From positions 770,908 to 834,907 of the forward strand of contig CAVSRM010000005.1 in assembly GCA_963730365.1 (NCBI GenBank): a stretch of DNA of 64,000 nucleotides. Direction: 5' to 3'. The position numbers were made by a program, and so were the translations under genes. The number at the start of each line of letters is the position of its first letter. Position 1 is the stretch's first letter. The DNA is from Fodinibacter sp963730365 (GTDB lineage Bacteria > Actinomycetota > Actinomycetes > Actinomycetales > Dermatophilaceae). The notes below the pieces were generated by a model. The model saw nothing but the letters and a program-made list of their open reading frames with translations. It made no database searches and had not been told where the DNA came from. Positions 1-7,636 of this stretch are shown piece by piece.

Positions 1-458
1 TGGTGACGAAGGTCGAGGCCGCCGGGATCGCCGGGGCGGCCGGGGTGCCGACGTTGCTGACTCGGCTCGAGGACGTCACCGCCGCTCTGGCGGGTGCCGA
101 CCTCGGGACCGTGTTCGCGCCGGCGGCGGCGACCCGGGCCTCCCGCAAGCGCTGGCTCGCCCATGCCACGACCGCGCGCGGCCGGGTCCTCCTCGACGAC
201 GGGGCCGTCACCGCGGTCGCGGTTCGCGGGACGTCGCTGCTGCCCGCGGGGATCACCGGCGTCACCGGCGACTTCTCGGCCGGGGACGCCGTCGACGTGT
301 GTGGGCCGGACGGCAGGGTGATCGCCCGCGGACTCGTCAACTACGCGTCAGCGGAGCTGCCGCGGCTGCTGGGTCGATCCACGCGGGACCTCGCCCGCGA
401 GCTCGGACCCGCCTACGAGCGCGAGGTCATCCACCGCGACGACCTCGTCGTCCTCTGA
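1..458 (+). CDS. proB: Glutamate 5-kinase, C-terminal part (cut by window start)
   Basis: First enzyme of proline synthesis: phosphorylates glutamate to gamma-glutamyl phosphate in the cytoplasm. The visible part opens with VTKVEAAGIA, the end of the amino-acid kinase fold (family motif GGM.TKv.AA). It then shows a PUA-like domain (LLDDGAVTAVAVRGTSLLPAGI, GDAVDVCGPDG, ARGLVNYAS) typical of bacterial ProB. The start lies upstream of the window. The next pathway gene, proA, is 1.4 kb downstream on the same strand, with pdxY on the other strand in between, so the usual proBA operon is interrupted here. Identification is firm; only the 5' end is missing. Confidence 0.93.
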   Translation, partial: VTKVEAAGIAGAAGVPTLLTRLEDVTAALAGADLGTVFAPAAATRASRKRWLAHATTARGRVLLDDGAVTAVAVRGTSLLPAGITGVTGDFSAGDAVDVCGPDGRVIARGLVNYASAELPRLLGRSTRDLARELGPAYEREVIHRDDLVVL

Positions 459-574
459 CCCCGGCGTCCCCGTCCTCTGACCCCTTCGTCCCCTGACCCC
501 GGCGCCACGCCCCTGACGTGCCCCGGCCGGCCGGGGCCCGTCGCTGGCCGCCCCACCCGCCCCGGACGGTGCGG

Positions 575-1429
575 TCAGCGAACCTGCTCGACCTCGAACT
601 GCATCCTCGGGTGCGCGATCTCCTCCTGGCTCTGCACGAGCTGGAGCTCGCGCCGCCCCGACGCGTGGGTGCGCTCCAACAGGTCGAAGACGCTGGACAC
701 GGTGCGCCCGAGTGCGACCCCGGCATCCCCGCTGTCCAGCAGGTGCGCCGTGAACAACGCCGCCGTGACGTCCCCCGAACCGTTCGCCTTGAGCGGCAGG
801 TGGGGGGTGCGGACGATCCACGCGCCGTCTCCGTGCACCGCGAGCATCTCGATGGTCCCCGTCGGTCGGTCCGGACGCAGGACGGACGTCACGAGGACCG
901 TGCGGGGGCCCATGTCGCGGGCCCGCTCGACCGAGGCGAGCGTCGAGTCGAGGTCCCCGGGCTCGGTCTCGGTGAGGAAACCGAGCTCGAACTGGTTGGG
1001 CGTGATGAGGTCGGCTCTCGGGACGACCTTCTCGCGCAGCAGGACGGGGATGGCGGGGTGCACGAAGCAGCCCGAGCTGGCGTTGCCCATCACCGGGTCG
1101 CAGGCGTAGATGGCCGAGGGGTTGGCGGCCTTCGTGCGGGCGACGGCGTCGAGGATGACCTCGCCGATCTGCTCCCCGCCCTGGTACCCGGAGAGCACGG
1201 CGTCGACCTCGGGCAACGCACCCCGCTCCTCGATGCCGGTGACGACCTCCCGGACGTCCTCGGCGGGCATGAGGGGCCCCCGCCACGCGCCGTAGCCGGT
1301 GTGGTTGGAGAAGTGGACCGTGTGCACGGGCCACACCTCCACGCCGAGGCGTTGGAGCGGGAACACCGCTGCCGAGTTGCCGACGTGCCCGAAGGCGACG
1401 GAGGACTGGATGGAGAGGATCGTCGTCAC
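575..1429 (-). CDS. pdxY: Pyridoxal kinase (PdxY-type)
   Basis: ATP-dependent kinase of pyridoxal/pyridoxine in vitamin B6 salvage, ribokinase (PfkB/PdxK) superfamily, 284 aa. Visible motifs: N-terminal TILSIQSSVAFGHVGNSAA substrate-binding segment, YACDPVMGN, DLITPNQFELGFLT, and the C-terminal anion-hole/catalytic motif KANGSGDVTAALF with the base Asp. The GTG at 1429 was chosen because it begins VTTILSIQSS as in the family and has an AGGA Shine-Dalgarno about 8 bp upstream; longer in-frame starts would read through the intergenic repeat array. It lies between proB and proA on the opposite strand, divergent from proA. Confidence 0.92.
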   Translation of the reverse strand: MTTILSIQSSVAFGHVGNSAAVFPLQRLGVEVWPVHTVHFSNHTGYGAWRGPLMPAEDVREVVTGIEERGALPEVDAVLSGYQGGEQIGEVILDAVARTKAANPSAIYACDPVMGNASSGCFVHPAIPVLLREKVVPRADLITPNQFELGFLTETEPGDLDSTLASVERARDMGPRTVLVTSVLRPDRPTGTIEMLAVHGDGAWIVRTPHLPLKANGSGDVTAALFTAHLLDSGDAGVALGRTVSSVFDLLERTHASGRRELQLVQSQEEIAHPRMQFEVEQVR

Positions 1430-1855
1430 CGTCCCATCCTCGCACTGCGGTGTCGCGGCGGGGCGCGGACCCGGAGCAGAACCCGCCGTTCCCGCCACTA
1501 CCGATTGCTCGCCCCGAGCGAGCAGTGTTGAAAGATGCTCGCCCGTACCGAGCAGATCTCGAGGATGCTCGCCCGGACCGAGCAGATCTTGACGATGCTC
1601 GCCCACGGCGCGCTCATCCGGGAGTGCTCGCGGACACGACGCAGATTCGAGAGTTGCATCCCGTGGGGAGGCAACCAGTAGGGGCGGGGAGTGGGCATTG
1701 GTTGGGGCAGGCCGCGCGCGCGGCCCTCGCGCAGTGGTCGTGCGGCGGGGGAGTGCGCCGGTCGGGCGCTGCGATGTGCGGCCGGGGCCGGAGCAGCCGG
1801 CCATCCCGTGGGCGGTGGGGTCAGGGCGGGTGGGCAGCGGCGTACCGTTGGCTGC
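1430..1855. other. pdxY-proA divergent intergenic region
   Basis: This 426-bp region separates two divergent genes. It contains the 30-bp-period palindrome array described separately (1506-1630) and, on the plus strand, TACCGT at 1843-1848 seven bases before the proA ATG, a plausible leaderless promoter. Open frames crossing it reflect the repeat and have no recognisable protein features. Nothing else is seen. Confidence 0.6.
1506..1630. repeat. Array of TGCTCG-N7-CGAGCA palindromes, 30-bp period
   Basis: Three palindromes TGCTCG-N7-CGAGCA start at 1506, 1536 and 1566. A fourth TGCTCG at 1596 and a fifth at 1625 are left half-sites without the matching right arm. The period is exactly 30 bp, so copies lie nearly on the same DNA face. 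Copies two and three are near-identical over about 28 bp (ATGCTCGCCCG, then ACCGAGCAGATCT). The array sits 80-200 bp upstream of pdxY and 225-350 bp upstream of proA. It could be a multi-site operator or a simple tandem array; the sequence does not decide. Confidence 0.75.
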
Positions 1856-3148
1856 ATGTCCGACCGCACCTCCGGCATCGACCCGGCCGACGTCGAGTCC
1901 GTCCGCACGCTGGCCGAGGCGGCCCGCACCGCCTCACGGCGACTGGCCCTGATGTCCCGGGCCGAGAAGGATGCCGCCCTGCGGGGGCTGGCCGACGCCC
2001 TCGAGCACGCCAGCGACCGCATCGTCGCCGCCAACGAGAGCGACCTCGCCCGCGGGCGGTCGGGCGGGATGCCGGAGAGCCTCCTGGACCGGCTCCGCCT
2101 GGACTCGGCGCGGGTCGTCATGGTCGCTGACGCCCTGCGCGACATCGCCGCGCTGCCCGACCCCGTCGGTGAGGTCGTGCGCGGGTCGACGCTGGCCAAC
2201 GGCCTGCAGATCCGCCAGGTGCGGGTGCCGATGGGGGTCGTCGGGATGATCTACGAGGCGCGCCCCAATGTCACCGTCGACGCCGCCGGGCTGGGCCTGA
2301 AGTCGGGCAACGCCGTGATCCTGCGCGGGGGCAGCGCCGCCGCCGACACCAACCGTGCGACCGTCGCCGTCCTGCGCGACTCGCTCGCGGCCCAGGGCCT
2401 CCCGGCGGATGCAGTGGGGCTGCTCGAGGGGGGACACGGCGCCGTGCGGGCCCTGATGACCGCCCGCGGCCTCGTGGACCTGCTCATCCCGCGCGGCGGG
2501 GCCGACCTGATCCAGACCGTGGTCACCGAGTCGACGGTGCCCGTCATCGAGACCGGCGTCGGGAACTGCCACGTCTACGTCGACGCCGCGGCCGACCTCG
2601 ACAAGGCCCTGGCGATCACCGTCAACTCCAAGACCCACCGGCCCAGCGTCTGCAACGCAGCCGAGTCCCTGCTCGTCCACCGCTCCGCGGCCGACGCGTT
2701 CCTCCCCAAGGCATTGGCCGCCCTCGCAGCCGAGGGAGTGGTCCTGCGCACCGACGCAGCAAGCGGAGTGCGGGCCGATGCCGCAGGGGTCGCCCACGAG
2801 GCAGCCACCGAGAAGGACTTCGCCACCGAGTTCCACGGCCTGGAGATGTCCGTCGCGGTCGTCGAGGACCTCGACGGCGCGCTGGCGCACATCCGGCGCT
2901 ACGGCTCCGGACACACCGAGGCCATCGTCACCGAGGACCGCGCCGCCGCCAGGCGGTTCACCGCCGAGGTCGATGCCGCCGCCGTCATGGTCAACGCCAG
3001 CACCCGGTTCACCGACGGTGGCGAGTTCGGGTTCGGCGCCGAGATCGGCATCTCCACCCAGAAGCTGCACGCCCGCGGCCCGATGGCCCTGCCCGAGCTG
3101 ACGACCACCAAGTGGATCGTGGAGGGCGACGGTCAGGTCCGGGTCTGA
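1856..3148 (+). CDS. proA: Gamma-glutamyl phosphate reductase
   Basis: Second enzyme of proline synthesis: NADPH-dependent reduction of gamma-glutamyl phosphate to glutamate semialdehyde. It is 430 aa, the normal length, with an aldehyde dehydrogenase-like fold. Visible: YEARPNVTVDAAGLGLKSGNA, LRGGSAAADTN, PRGGADLI, the catalytic Cys at about residue 266 in HRPSVCNAAES, and C-terminal FGFGAEIGISTQKLHARGPM. The ATG at 1856 follows TACCGT by seven bases, suggesting a leaderless transcript. Its 3' end overlaps the convergent glycosyltransferase by 16 bp. Confidence 0.96.
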   Translation: MSDRTSGIDPADVESVRTLAEAARTASRRLALMSRAEKDAALRGLADALEHASDRIVAANESDLARGRSGGMPESLLDRLRLDSARVVMVADALRDIAALPDPVGEVVRGSTLANGLQIRQVRVPMGVVGMIYEARPNVTVDAAGLGLKSGNAVILRGGSAAADTNRATVAVLRDSLAAQGLPADAVGLLEGGHGAVRALMTARGLVDLLIPRGGADLIQTVVTESTVPVIETGVGNCHVYVDAAADLDKALAITVNSKTHRPSVCNAAESLLVHRSAADAFLPKALAALAAEGVVLRTDAASGVRADAAGVAHEAATEKDFATEFHGLEMSVAVVEDLDGALAHIRRYGSGHTEAIVTEDRAAARRFTAEVDAAAVMVNASTRFTDGGEFGFGAEIGISTQKLHARGPMALPELTTTKWIVEGDGQVRV

Positions 3149-4155
3149 CGTCCCTGCTGGAGCCGCCCCTGCCGGATCGATGAGCTCCCGGCGTCCCGGC
3201 CGTCCTCCTCGGTCGTCGCGTCGAGCGAGTCATGGGCGACGAAGTAGGCGGGTCGCGCCTGGAGAGCGGTGTACATCCGCCCCACGTACTCACCGAGGAT
3301 TCCGAGGGCCAGCAGCTGCACGGCGCCCACGGCTGCGACCACGACGACCGTCGACGTCCAGCCGGGCAGGGTGTTGCCCAGCAGCATGTTGACGATGGCG
3401 AAGACGAGCACCCCGATGGCGGCCACCCCGCCGAGGAGGCCCAGCCACGTCGCGAAGCGCAGCGGTGCGATCGAGAAGCCGGTCACCCCGTCGACGGAGA
3501 GGCGGATCATCTTGCCCAACGGGTACTTCGACTCGCCCGCCGCGCGAGCCGCACGCACGTAGGGCACCGACCCGCTGGGGAACCCGAGCGCCGGCACGAC
3601 GAGACGGAGCACGCGGTTGTTCTCCGGGAGGGCGTTGACGGCCTCAACGGTGGCGCGGGACATCAGCCGGAAGTCCCCGGCGTCCACGTGCGCGTCGACG
3701 TCGGACATCGCCCGGATCGACCGGTAGAACGCCCGGGCGGACAGCCGCTTGAAGGCGGTGTCGCTGGAGCGGTCCTCCCGCACCCCGTAGACGACGTCGA
3801 CCCCCGTGCCACGCGCCATGGCGAGCATCTCGCCGATCACCTCCGGCGGGTCCTGGAGGTCGGCGTCGATCGTGACCACCCAGCGTCCTCTGGCCCGGGC
3901 GAGGCCGGCCGAGATCGCCGCCTGGTGCCCGGCATTCGCCCTGAGGCGCACGACCCGCACCTGGGGCCAGTCACGGCGCAGGCGTTGCAGGAGCACCGGT
4001 GTGGCGTCGTCCGAGCCGTCGTCGACGCAGAGGATCTCGTAGGTCACGTCCCACGCGTCGGCCACCGGGCGCAACCGGTCGACCAGGAGGGGCAGGACAT
4101 CTGCCTCGTTGTAGATGGGGATGACGACGCTGAGGTCGACGGCTGGCTCCGTCAT
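3133..4155 (-). CDS. Family 2 glycosyltransferase, GtrB/DPM1-like, membrane-anchored
   Basis: Probable polyprenyl-phosphate sugar transferase or related GT2 enzyme of the inner membrane, 340 aa. Residues 1-230 are a GT-A domain: VVIPIYNEADVLP, VDDGSDDAT, the metal-binding segment TIDADLQDPPE, then DVDAHVDAGDFRLMSR. Two C-terminal membrane segments (about 235-258 and 270-295) end in LGILGEYVGRMY, the typical GtrB-like tail. The start at 4155 gives MTEPAVDLSVVIP, the usual N-terminus. Sugar and acceptor cannot be told from sequence. A strong hairpin lies about 45 bp upstream of its start. Confidence 0.85.
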   Translation of the reverse strand: MTEPAVDLSVVIPIYNEADVLPLLVDRLRPVADAWDVTYEILCVDDGSDDATPVLLQRLRRDWPQVRVVRLRANAGHQAAISAGLARARGRWVVTIDADLQDPPEVIGEMLAMARGTGVDVVYGVREDRSSDTAFKRLSARAFYRSIRAMSDVDAHVDAGDFRLMSRATVEAVNALPENNRVLRLVVPALGFPSGSVPYVRAARAAGESKYPLGKMIRLSVDGVTGFSIAPLRFATWLGLLGGVAAIGVLVFAIVNMLLGNTLPGWTSTVVVVAAVGAVQLLALGILGEYVGRMYTALQARPAYFVAHDSLDATTEEDGRDAGSSSIRQGRLQQGRQTRT

Positions 4156-4198
4156 GGGCCAAGGGTAGAGCGCCGGCCTGTGCAGCACCGGACCAAGG

Positions 4199-4236
4199 AC
4201 CGAGGGCCCCCGAGTATGAGTTCGGGGGCCCTCGGT
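4199..4236. terminator. 15-bp perfect-stem hairpin upstream of the glycosyltransferase
   Basis: Left arm 4199-4213 (ACCGAGGGCCCCCGA) and right arm 4222-4236 (TCGGGGGCCCTCGGT) are perfectly complementary around the 8-nt loop GTATGAGT. There is no T-run. No gene on either strand ends nearby, so it is not an obvious terminator. On the minus strand it would fall in or just before the leader of the glycosyltransferase gene. Confidence 0.6.
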
Positions 4237-4384
4237 GCCGGCCGGAGCCAGCGGTCGAGCCGGTCGGTCCCTGCGGTCTAACCGCGTGGGTCTGCCATGC
4301 GACGGTGGCGCCGCCCCCGGGAGGACGGACTTCGACTCAGGCCGTCGGCCGCGGCACCCGCGCCGTCGCGCGCGACGCACCGAC

Positions 4385-4408
4385 CTGTTCGGAGTGACCT
4401 CCGAACAG
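4385..4408. promoter_or_regulatory. 24-bp palindrome CTGTTCGGAG-TGAC-CTCCGAACAG
   Basis: Perfect 10-bp arms flank a 4-bp spacer. The symmetry and length suit a dimeric repressor operator as well as a hairpin. It stands alone between the glycosyltransferase and the nadD operon, about 230 bp from the former's start and 280 bp from the latter's. Its function is unknown. Confidence 0.5.
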
Positions 4409-4691
4409 ACCACTGCGCTCCGACCGAGGGGTCCCGGTCGAGACTGGTGTGCCGTTATCCGATCGACCCGCCCTCGTCCGAGACACGCCGCCGAGGGTGT
4501 CCCCGGCCCGTCTCCCCTCAAAGGGCGTGGACCCTTTTGTAGTCGGCGATGTCGTTGTCGCGCAAGCGGGCCGACGGACCGAATGTGACCGTTTCGCCGT
4601 GGCGGCGTGTCGTCCACAGGGCGCTCGCCTCAGACGCGGGGTCATACACAGGGCTGTGGACGAAATCGGTGGAGGACGGGGCGGTACGCTG

Positions 4692-4982
4692 ATGCCCATG
4701 ACGATGACTGTCGCGCTCTTGGTGTCCGAGGAGGCTGCGCACTCCGAGCTGCCGATGCCCCCGTGGGTCTACGGCGCGCTCGCGCTGCTGGCCTTCGCCT
4801 TCCTGTTCGGGGTGACGTGGTCCTTCCGGGGCACGGCCCAGAAGTACGCCTCCCCGGCCGCCCAGCACGAGACGGGGTCGCACGACGCCATCGAGGCTGA
4901 GTCCGATCACCCCTACATCGCTGGTCACCCCGAGCCCGAGGGCGACGAGGCCCACTGGCCCGAACACCCCGGTCACCACTGA
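4692..4982 (+). CDS. Small single-span membrane protein upstream of nadD
   Basis: A protein of 96 aa, or 94 aa if translation begins at ATG 4698. The N-terminal region has one membrane span (about residues 25-45, WVYGALALLAFAFLFGVTW) preceded by a short segment. The cytoplasmic tail is acidic and His-rich (SHDAIEAESDHPYIAGHPEPEG, ending HWPEHPGHH). TACGCT at 4685-4690 lies seven bases before ATG 4698, so a leaderless transcript from 4698 is plausible. It lies 11 bp upstream of nadD and is probably cotranscribed. Similar small proteins next to nadD are familiar in actinobacteria, but no function is known to me. Confidence 0.75.
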   Translation: MPMTMTVALLVSEEAAHSELPMPPWVYGALALLAFAFLFGVTWSFRGTAQKYASPAAQHETGSHDAIEAESDHPYIAGHPEPEGDEAHWPEHPGHH

Positions 4983-4993
4983 TCGGCACCCCG

Positions 4994-5614
4994 ATGCGGT
5001 TGGGGGTCATGGGCGGGACCTTCGACCCCATCCACCACGGCCACCTCGTGGCCGCCTCCGAGGTCCAGTCGCTGCTCGGGCTCGACGAGGTGGTCTTCGT
5101 GCCCACCGGCGAGCCGTGGCAGAAGGAGGGACGTGAGGTCGCGCCGGCCGAGCACCGGTACCTGATGACCGTCATCGCGACCGCGTCCAACCCGCGCTTC
5201 ACCGTCTCCCGCGTCGACATCGACCGCGACGGCCCGACCTACACCATCGACACCCTGCGCGACCTGGGTGCACAGCGACCCGGCGCCGAGCTGTTCTTCA
5301 TCACCGGCGCCGACGCCCTGGCCCAGATCCTCTCCTGGAAGGACGCCGACGAGCTCTGGCCACTCGCCCACTTCGTCGGCGTGACCCGACCGGGCTACGA
5401 GCTCTCGGAGACCGGGCTCCCGGCCGAGCGGGTCACGCTGCAGGAGGTCCCGGCCATGGCGATCAGCTCGACGGACTGCCGCGCCCGCGTGCGGGCCGGT
5501 CAGCCGGTCTGGTACCTCGTCCCGGACGGCGTCGTCCAGCACATCTCCAAGCACCACCTGTATGCCGCGCCCGCCCCGGCCGCGGCCCACGCACCACCCC
5601 GAGGAGCACCGTGA
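4994..5614 (+). CDS. nadD: Nicotinate-nucleotide adenylyltransferase
   Basis: Adenylates nicotinate mononucleotide to deamido-NAD in NAD biosynthesis. It is 206 aa, the family's normal length. The nucleotidyltransferase motif GGTFDPIHHGH is at residues 7-17. The adenylation signature near the C-terminus reads ISSTDCRARV (family ISSTxIR). TGADALAQILSWKD is also characteristic. The C-terminal tail is Ala/Pro-rich. The stop overlaps the rsfS start by 4 bp (GTGA), so the genes are translationally coupled. Confidence 0.96.
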   Translation: MRLGVMGGTFDPIHHGHLVAASEVQSLLGLDEVVFVPTGEPWQKEGREVAPAEHRYLMTVIATASNPRFTVSRVDIDRDGPTYTIDTLRDLGAQRPGAELFFITGADALAQILSWKDADELWPLAHFVGVTRPGYELSETGLPAERVTLQEVPAMAISSTDCRARVRAGQPVWYLVPDGVVQHISKHHLYAAPAPAAAHAPPRGAP

Positions 5615-5991
5615 CCGCCACCGACCGAGCCCTCGAGCTCGCCCGCACCGCGGCAGCCGCCGCCGCGGACAAGCTCGCGACGACCATCACCGGCATCGAC
5701 GTCTCGGAGCAGCTTGCCCTGACGGACGTCTTCGTCATCGTCTCCGCCGACTCCGAACGGCAGGTCGGGTCGATCGTCGACGAGGTGGAGGACGTGCTGC
5801 GCGCGCAGGGCGTCAAGCCGGTGCGCCGCGAGGGCCAGCGCGAGGGCCGCTGGGTTCTCATCGACTTCTCCGACATCGTCGTGCACGTCCAGCACGACGA
5901 GGAGCGCTCCTTCTACGAGCTGGAGCGGCTCTGGAAGGACTGCCCGGAGATCGACCTCGGCGTCGTCGGCACCGAGCAGGGCGGTCGGTGA
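5611..5991 (+). CDS. rsfS: Ribosome silencing factor RsfS (Iojap/YbeB)
   Basis: Binds ribosomal protein L14 and blocks subunit joining under starvation. It is 126 aa, with the conserved core ALTDVFVIVSADSERQVGSIVDEVED and the C-terminal WVLIDFSDIVVHVQHDEERSFYELERLW. The GTG start overlaps nadD by 4 bp, and its stop overlaps the next gene by 4 bp (GTGA). The nadD-rsfS pairing is common in bacteria. Confidence 0.95.
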   Translation: MTATDRALELARTAAAAAADKLATTITGIDVSEQLALTDVFVIVSADSERQVGSIVDEVEDVLRAQGVKPVRREGQREGRWVLIDFSDIVVHVQHDEERSFYELERLWKDCPEIDLGVVGTEQGGR

Positions 5992-6641
5992 GCGCAGAGG
6001 CCGCACGACGGCTCGTCGTCCTGCGCCACGGCGAGACGACGCACAACCTCGCGGGCGTCTGGCAGGGCCAGCTCGACTCCGAGCTGACCGACCTGGGAAG
6101 GGCCCAGGCCGAGGCGGTCGGGCCCGCCCTGGCGCGACTCGCGCCGAGCAGGGTCGTCAGCTCCGACCTCACGAGGGCGCGGCTGACGGCCGAGAGCGTC
6201 GGGCGCGCCTGCGGCATCCCCGTGGAGCTCGACGAGCGGTTCCGGGAGATCGACGCCGGCGCCTGGCAGGGGCTGACCGGTGCGGAGGTCGCCGAGCGGT
6301 GGCCGCAGGCCCGAGCGGCCCTGCTTCGTGGTGAGGACATCCGTCGCGGTGACCACGGGGAGTCGATGGGCGACGTCGTGGCACGGGTCGCAGCGGCGGT
6401 CACGGAGATCCTCGAGACCGCCGAGCCGGGGGAGTGCATCGTCGTGTCCACGCACGGCGGCGCAGGGCGTGCGCTGGCCGCCCACGTCCTCGGGCTGGAG
6501 CAGGCCCTGGCCTGGCGCGTGCTCGGAGCCCTCGGCAACTGCCACTGGGCGGAGCTCGTCGAGGGCCGGGCAGGGTGGCGCATCGCCGCCTGGAACGCCT
6601 CTGCCGCCACGGTCTCCCGCCCCGGCACCTCGCCGCCCTGA
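5988..6641 (+). CDS. Histidine phosphatase family (phosphoglycerate mutase-like) protein
   Basis: A 217-aa phosphatase of the histidine phosphatase clan. The phosphohistidine motif LRHGETTHN is near residue 11. A second motif EIDAGAWQGLTGAEV and the distal catalytic STHGGAGRALAAHV are visible. Third member of the nadD operon, translationally coupled to rsfS by a GTGA overlap. In many actinobacteria this position holds a GpgP-like or broad-specificity phosphatase; the substrate cannot be assigned. The next element is tRNA-Ala. Confidence 0.88.
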   Translation: MSAEAARRLVVLRHGETTHNLAGVWQGQLDSELTDLGRAQAEAVGPALARLAPSRVVSSDLTRARLTAESVGRACGIPVELDERFREIDAGAWQGLTGAEVAERWPQARAALLRGEDIRRGDHGESMGDVVARVAAAVTEILETAEPGECIVVSTHGGAGRALAAHVLGLEQALAWRVLGALGNCHWAELVEGRAGWRIAAWNASAATVSRPGTSPP

Positions 6642-6717
6642 CCCCGTCGCGGAGCCGCGCAGGCGCCCTCCCGGCGCCGACCTCGGGCCGATCCACGTCC
6701 GTGCGTGGTCGACCGAT

Positions 6718-6748
6718 TTGGTCGCGCACCGGGGGTCATGGGTAAACT
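6718..6748 (+). promoter_or_regulatory. Promoter of tRNA-Ala
   Basis: TTGGTC (6718-6723) and TAAACT (6743-6748) with 19 bp between them form a -35/-10 pair just ahead of the tRNA gene at 6773. The TAAACT stands out against the surrounding GC-rich sequence. Confidence 0.55.
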
Positions 6749-6772
6749 TCCGCAGTCGCCCCCGGGTGGTTC

Positions 6773-6845
6773 GGGGCTGTAGCGCAGTTGGTAGCGCACC
6801 TCCATGGCATGGAGGGGGTCAGGGGTTCGAATCCCCTCAGCTCCA
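6773..6845 (+). tRNA. tRNA-Ala (anticodon GGC)
   Basis: The 73-nt sequence folds as a full cloverleaf. The acceptor stem is GGGGCTG with CAGCTCC (one G-T pair), the D-arm is GCGC/GCGC, the anticodon stem CCTCC/GGAGG encloses the loop ATGGCAT with anticodon GGC, and the T-arm AGGGG-TTCGAAT-CCCCT is intact, with A73 as discriminator. The CCA end is not fully encoded (A then CA). It reads the alanine codon GCC, the commonest Ala codon in this DNA. It is followed 8 bp later by a terminator. Confidence 0.97.
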
Positions 6846-6853
6846 CAGGACGA

Positions 6854-6883
6854 CAGAGAGCCGGCCTTCGGGCCGGCTCTCTG
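6854..6883 (+). terminator. Terminator hairpin after tRNA-Ala
   Basis: A perfect 13-bp stem CAGAGAGCCGGCC / GGCCGGCTCTCTG closes a TTCG tetraloop. It lacks a strong T-run, as is usual in high-GC actinobacteria. Confidence 0.85.
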
Positions 6884-6984
6884 CGTCTCCGGGTGCGCCG
6901 GGTGGTCCTGCGGGCTGGGCCGACCCCGGCCCCGTCCGGTGGCCCAGCGCTCCGATGGCGGGGCAGGGCCCGGGTCGCCGGCGG

Positions 6985-7587
6985 TCAGCCCGGCCAGACG
7001 CCGCTGCTGCCGCGCCGGTGCGAGCCGAGCAGGTGGGTGTCGACGATGCCGACGGCCTCCATGAGCGCGTACATCGTCGTGGGGCCGACGAAGGTGAACC
7101 CCTTGCGCTTGAGCGCCTTCGACAACGACACCGACTCGGGGGAGGTCGTGGGCACCTCGGCCATCGTGCGGGGACGCGGCGTGTCGGCGGGTCGGAAGGA
7201 CCACACGAACGCCGCGAGGTCGCCGTCGGGGTCCTCTCGCAGGTCCACGGTGGCGCGTGCGTTGGCGATCGTGGCGAGCACCTTGGCGCGGTTGCGCACG
7301 ATGCCCGCGTCGCCCATCAGTCGCTCCACGTCGGCTGTGTCGAACCCGGCGACGACCTCCGGGTCGAATCCGGCGAACGCCTCCCGGAAGGCCGGGCGCT
7401 TGCGCAGGATGGTCGCCCACGACAGCCCCGACTGGAACGCCTCGAGTGAAAGCCGCTCGAACAGACCGCGCTCGTCGCGCACGGGCAGGCCCCACTCGGT
7501 GTCGTAGTAGTCGCGGAGCATCGGGTCGACCGAGGCCCACGCAGGGCGGGCGAGGCCGTCCTCGCCGACGACGACGTCCGGGTCGCT
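6985..7587 (-). CDS. DNA-3-methyladenine glycosylase I, lacking zinc ligands
   Basis: Base-excision repair glycosylase of the TAG family, 200 aa from GTG 7587 (VSDPDVVVGEDGL). Visible: WASVDPMLRDYYDTEWGLPVRDE, LSLEAFQSGLSWATILRKR, DAGIVRNRAKVLATIANA and the DTHLLGSH tail. The zinc-snap residues known from E. coli Tag (Cys4, His17, His175, Cys179) are mostly changed: RPAWAS has no Cys, YYDTEWG has Tyr for His, and the final Cys position is not Cys; one His (DTHLL) remains. Fold and active-site residues otherwise look intact. Start choice between 7629 and 7587 is uncertain; 7587 fits family length. Confidence 0.88.
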   Translation of the reverse strand, partial: SDPDVVVGEDGLARPAWASVDPMLRDYYDTEWGLPVRDERGLFERLSLEAFQSGLSWATILRKRPAFREAFAGFDPEVVAGFDTADVERLMGDAGIVRNRAKVLATIANARATVDLREDPDGDLAAFVWSFRPADTPRPRTMAEVPTTSPESVSLSKALKRKGFTFVGPTTMYALMEAVGIVDTHLLGSHRRGSSGVWPG

Positions 7588-7636
7588 CACGACCGCTCCG
7601 GGGTGGTGGCCTGAACCTGAGGGCGGCACGGGCTCA

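Larger units (their letters stand above)
4156..4691. other. 536-bp intergenic region without a supported gene
   Basis: Open frames here lack family features and an RBS. The region holds two strong inverted repeats (4199-4236 and 4385-4408, listed separately). Near its right end, TACGCT at 4685-4690 is placed as the -10 element of the small membrane protein gene. A few TCCACA/TGTGGA words at 4613-4662 resemble weak DnaA-type half-sites but do not form a convincing cluster. Confidence 0.5.

Noticed and set aside
1506..1630. CRISPR array
   Set aside because: Units are contiguous and palindromic without unique spacers, and no cas genes are present.
1450..2130. Open frame with repeats DARPYRADLE/DARPDRADLD
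   Set aside because: The protein repeat is only the translation of the 30-bp DNA palindrome array and runs into proA out of frame.
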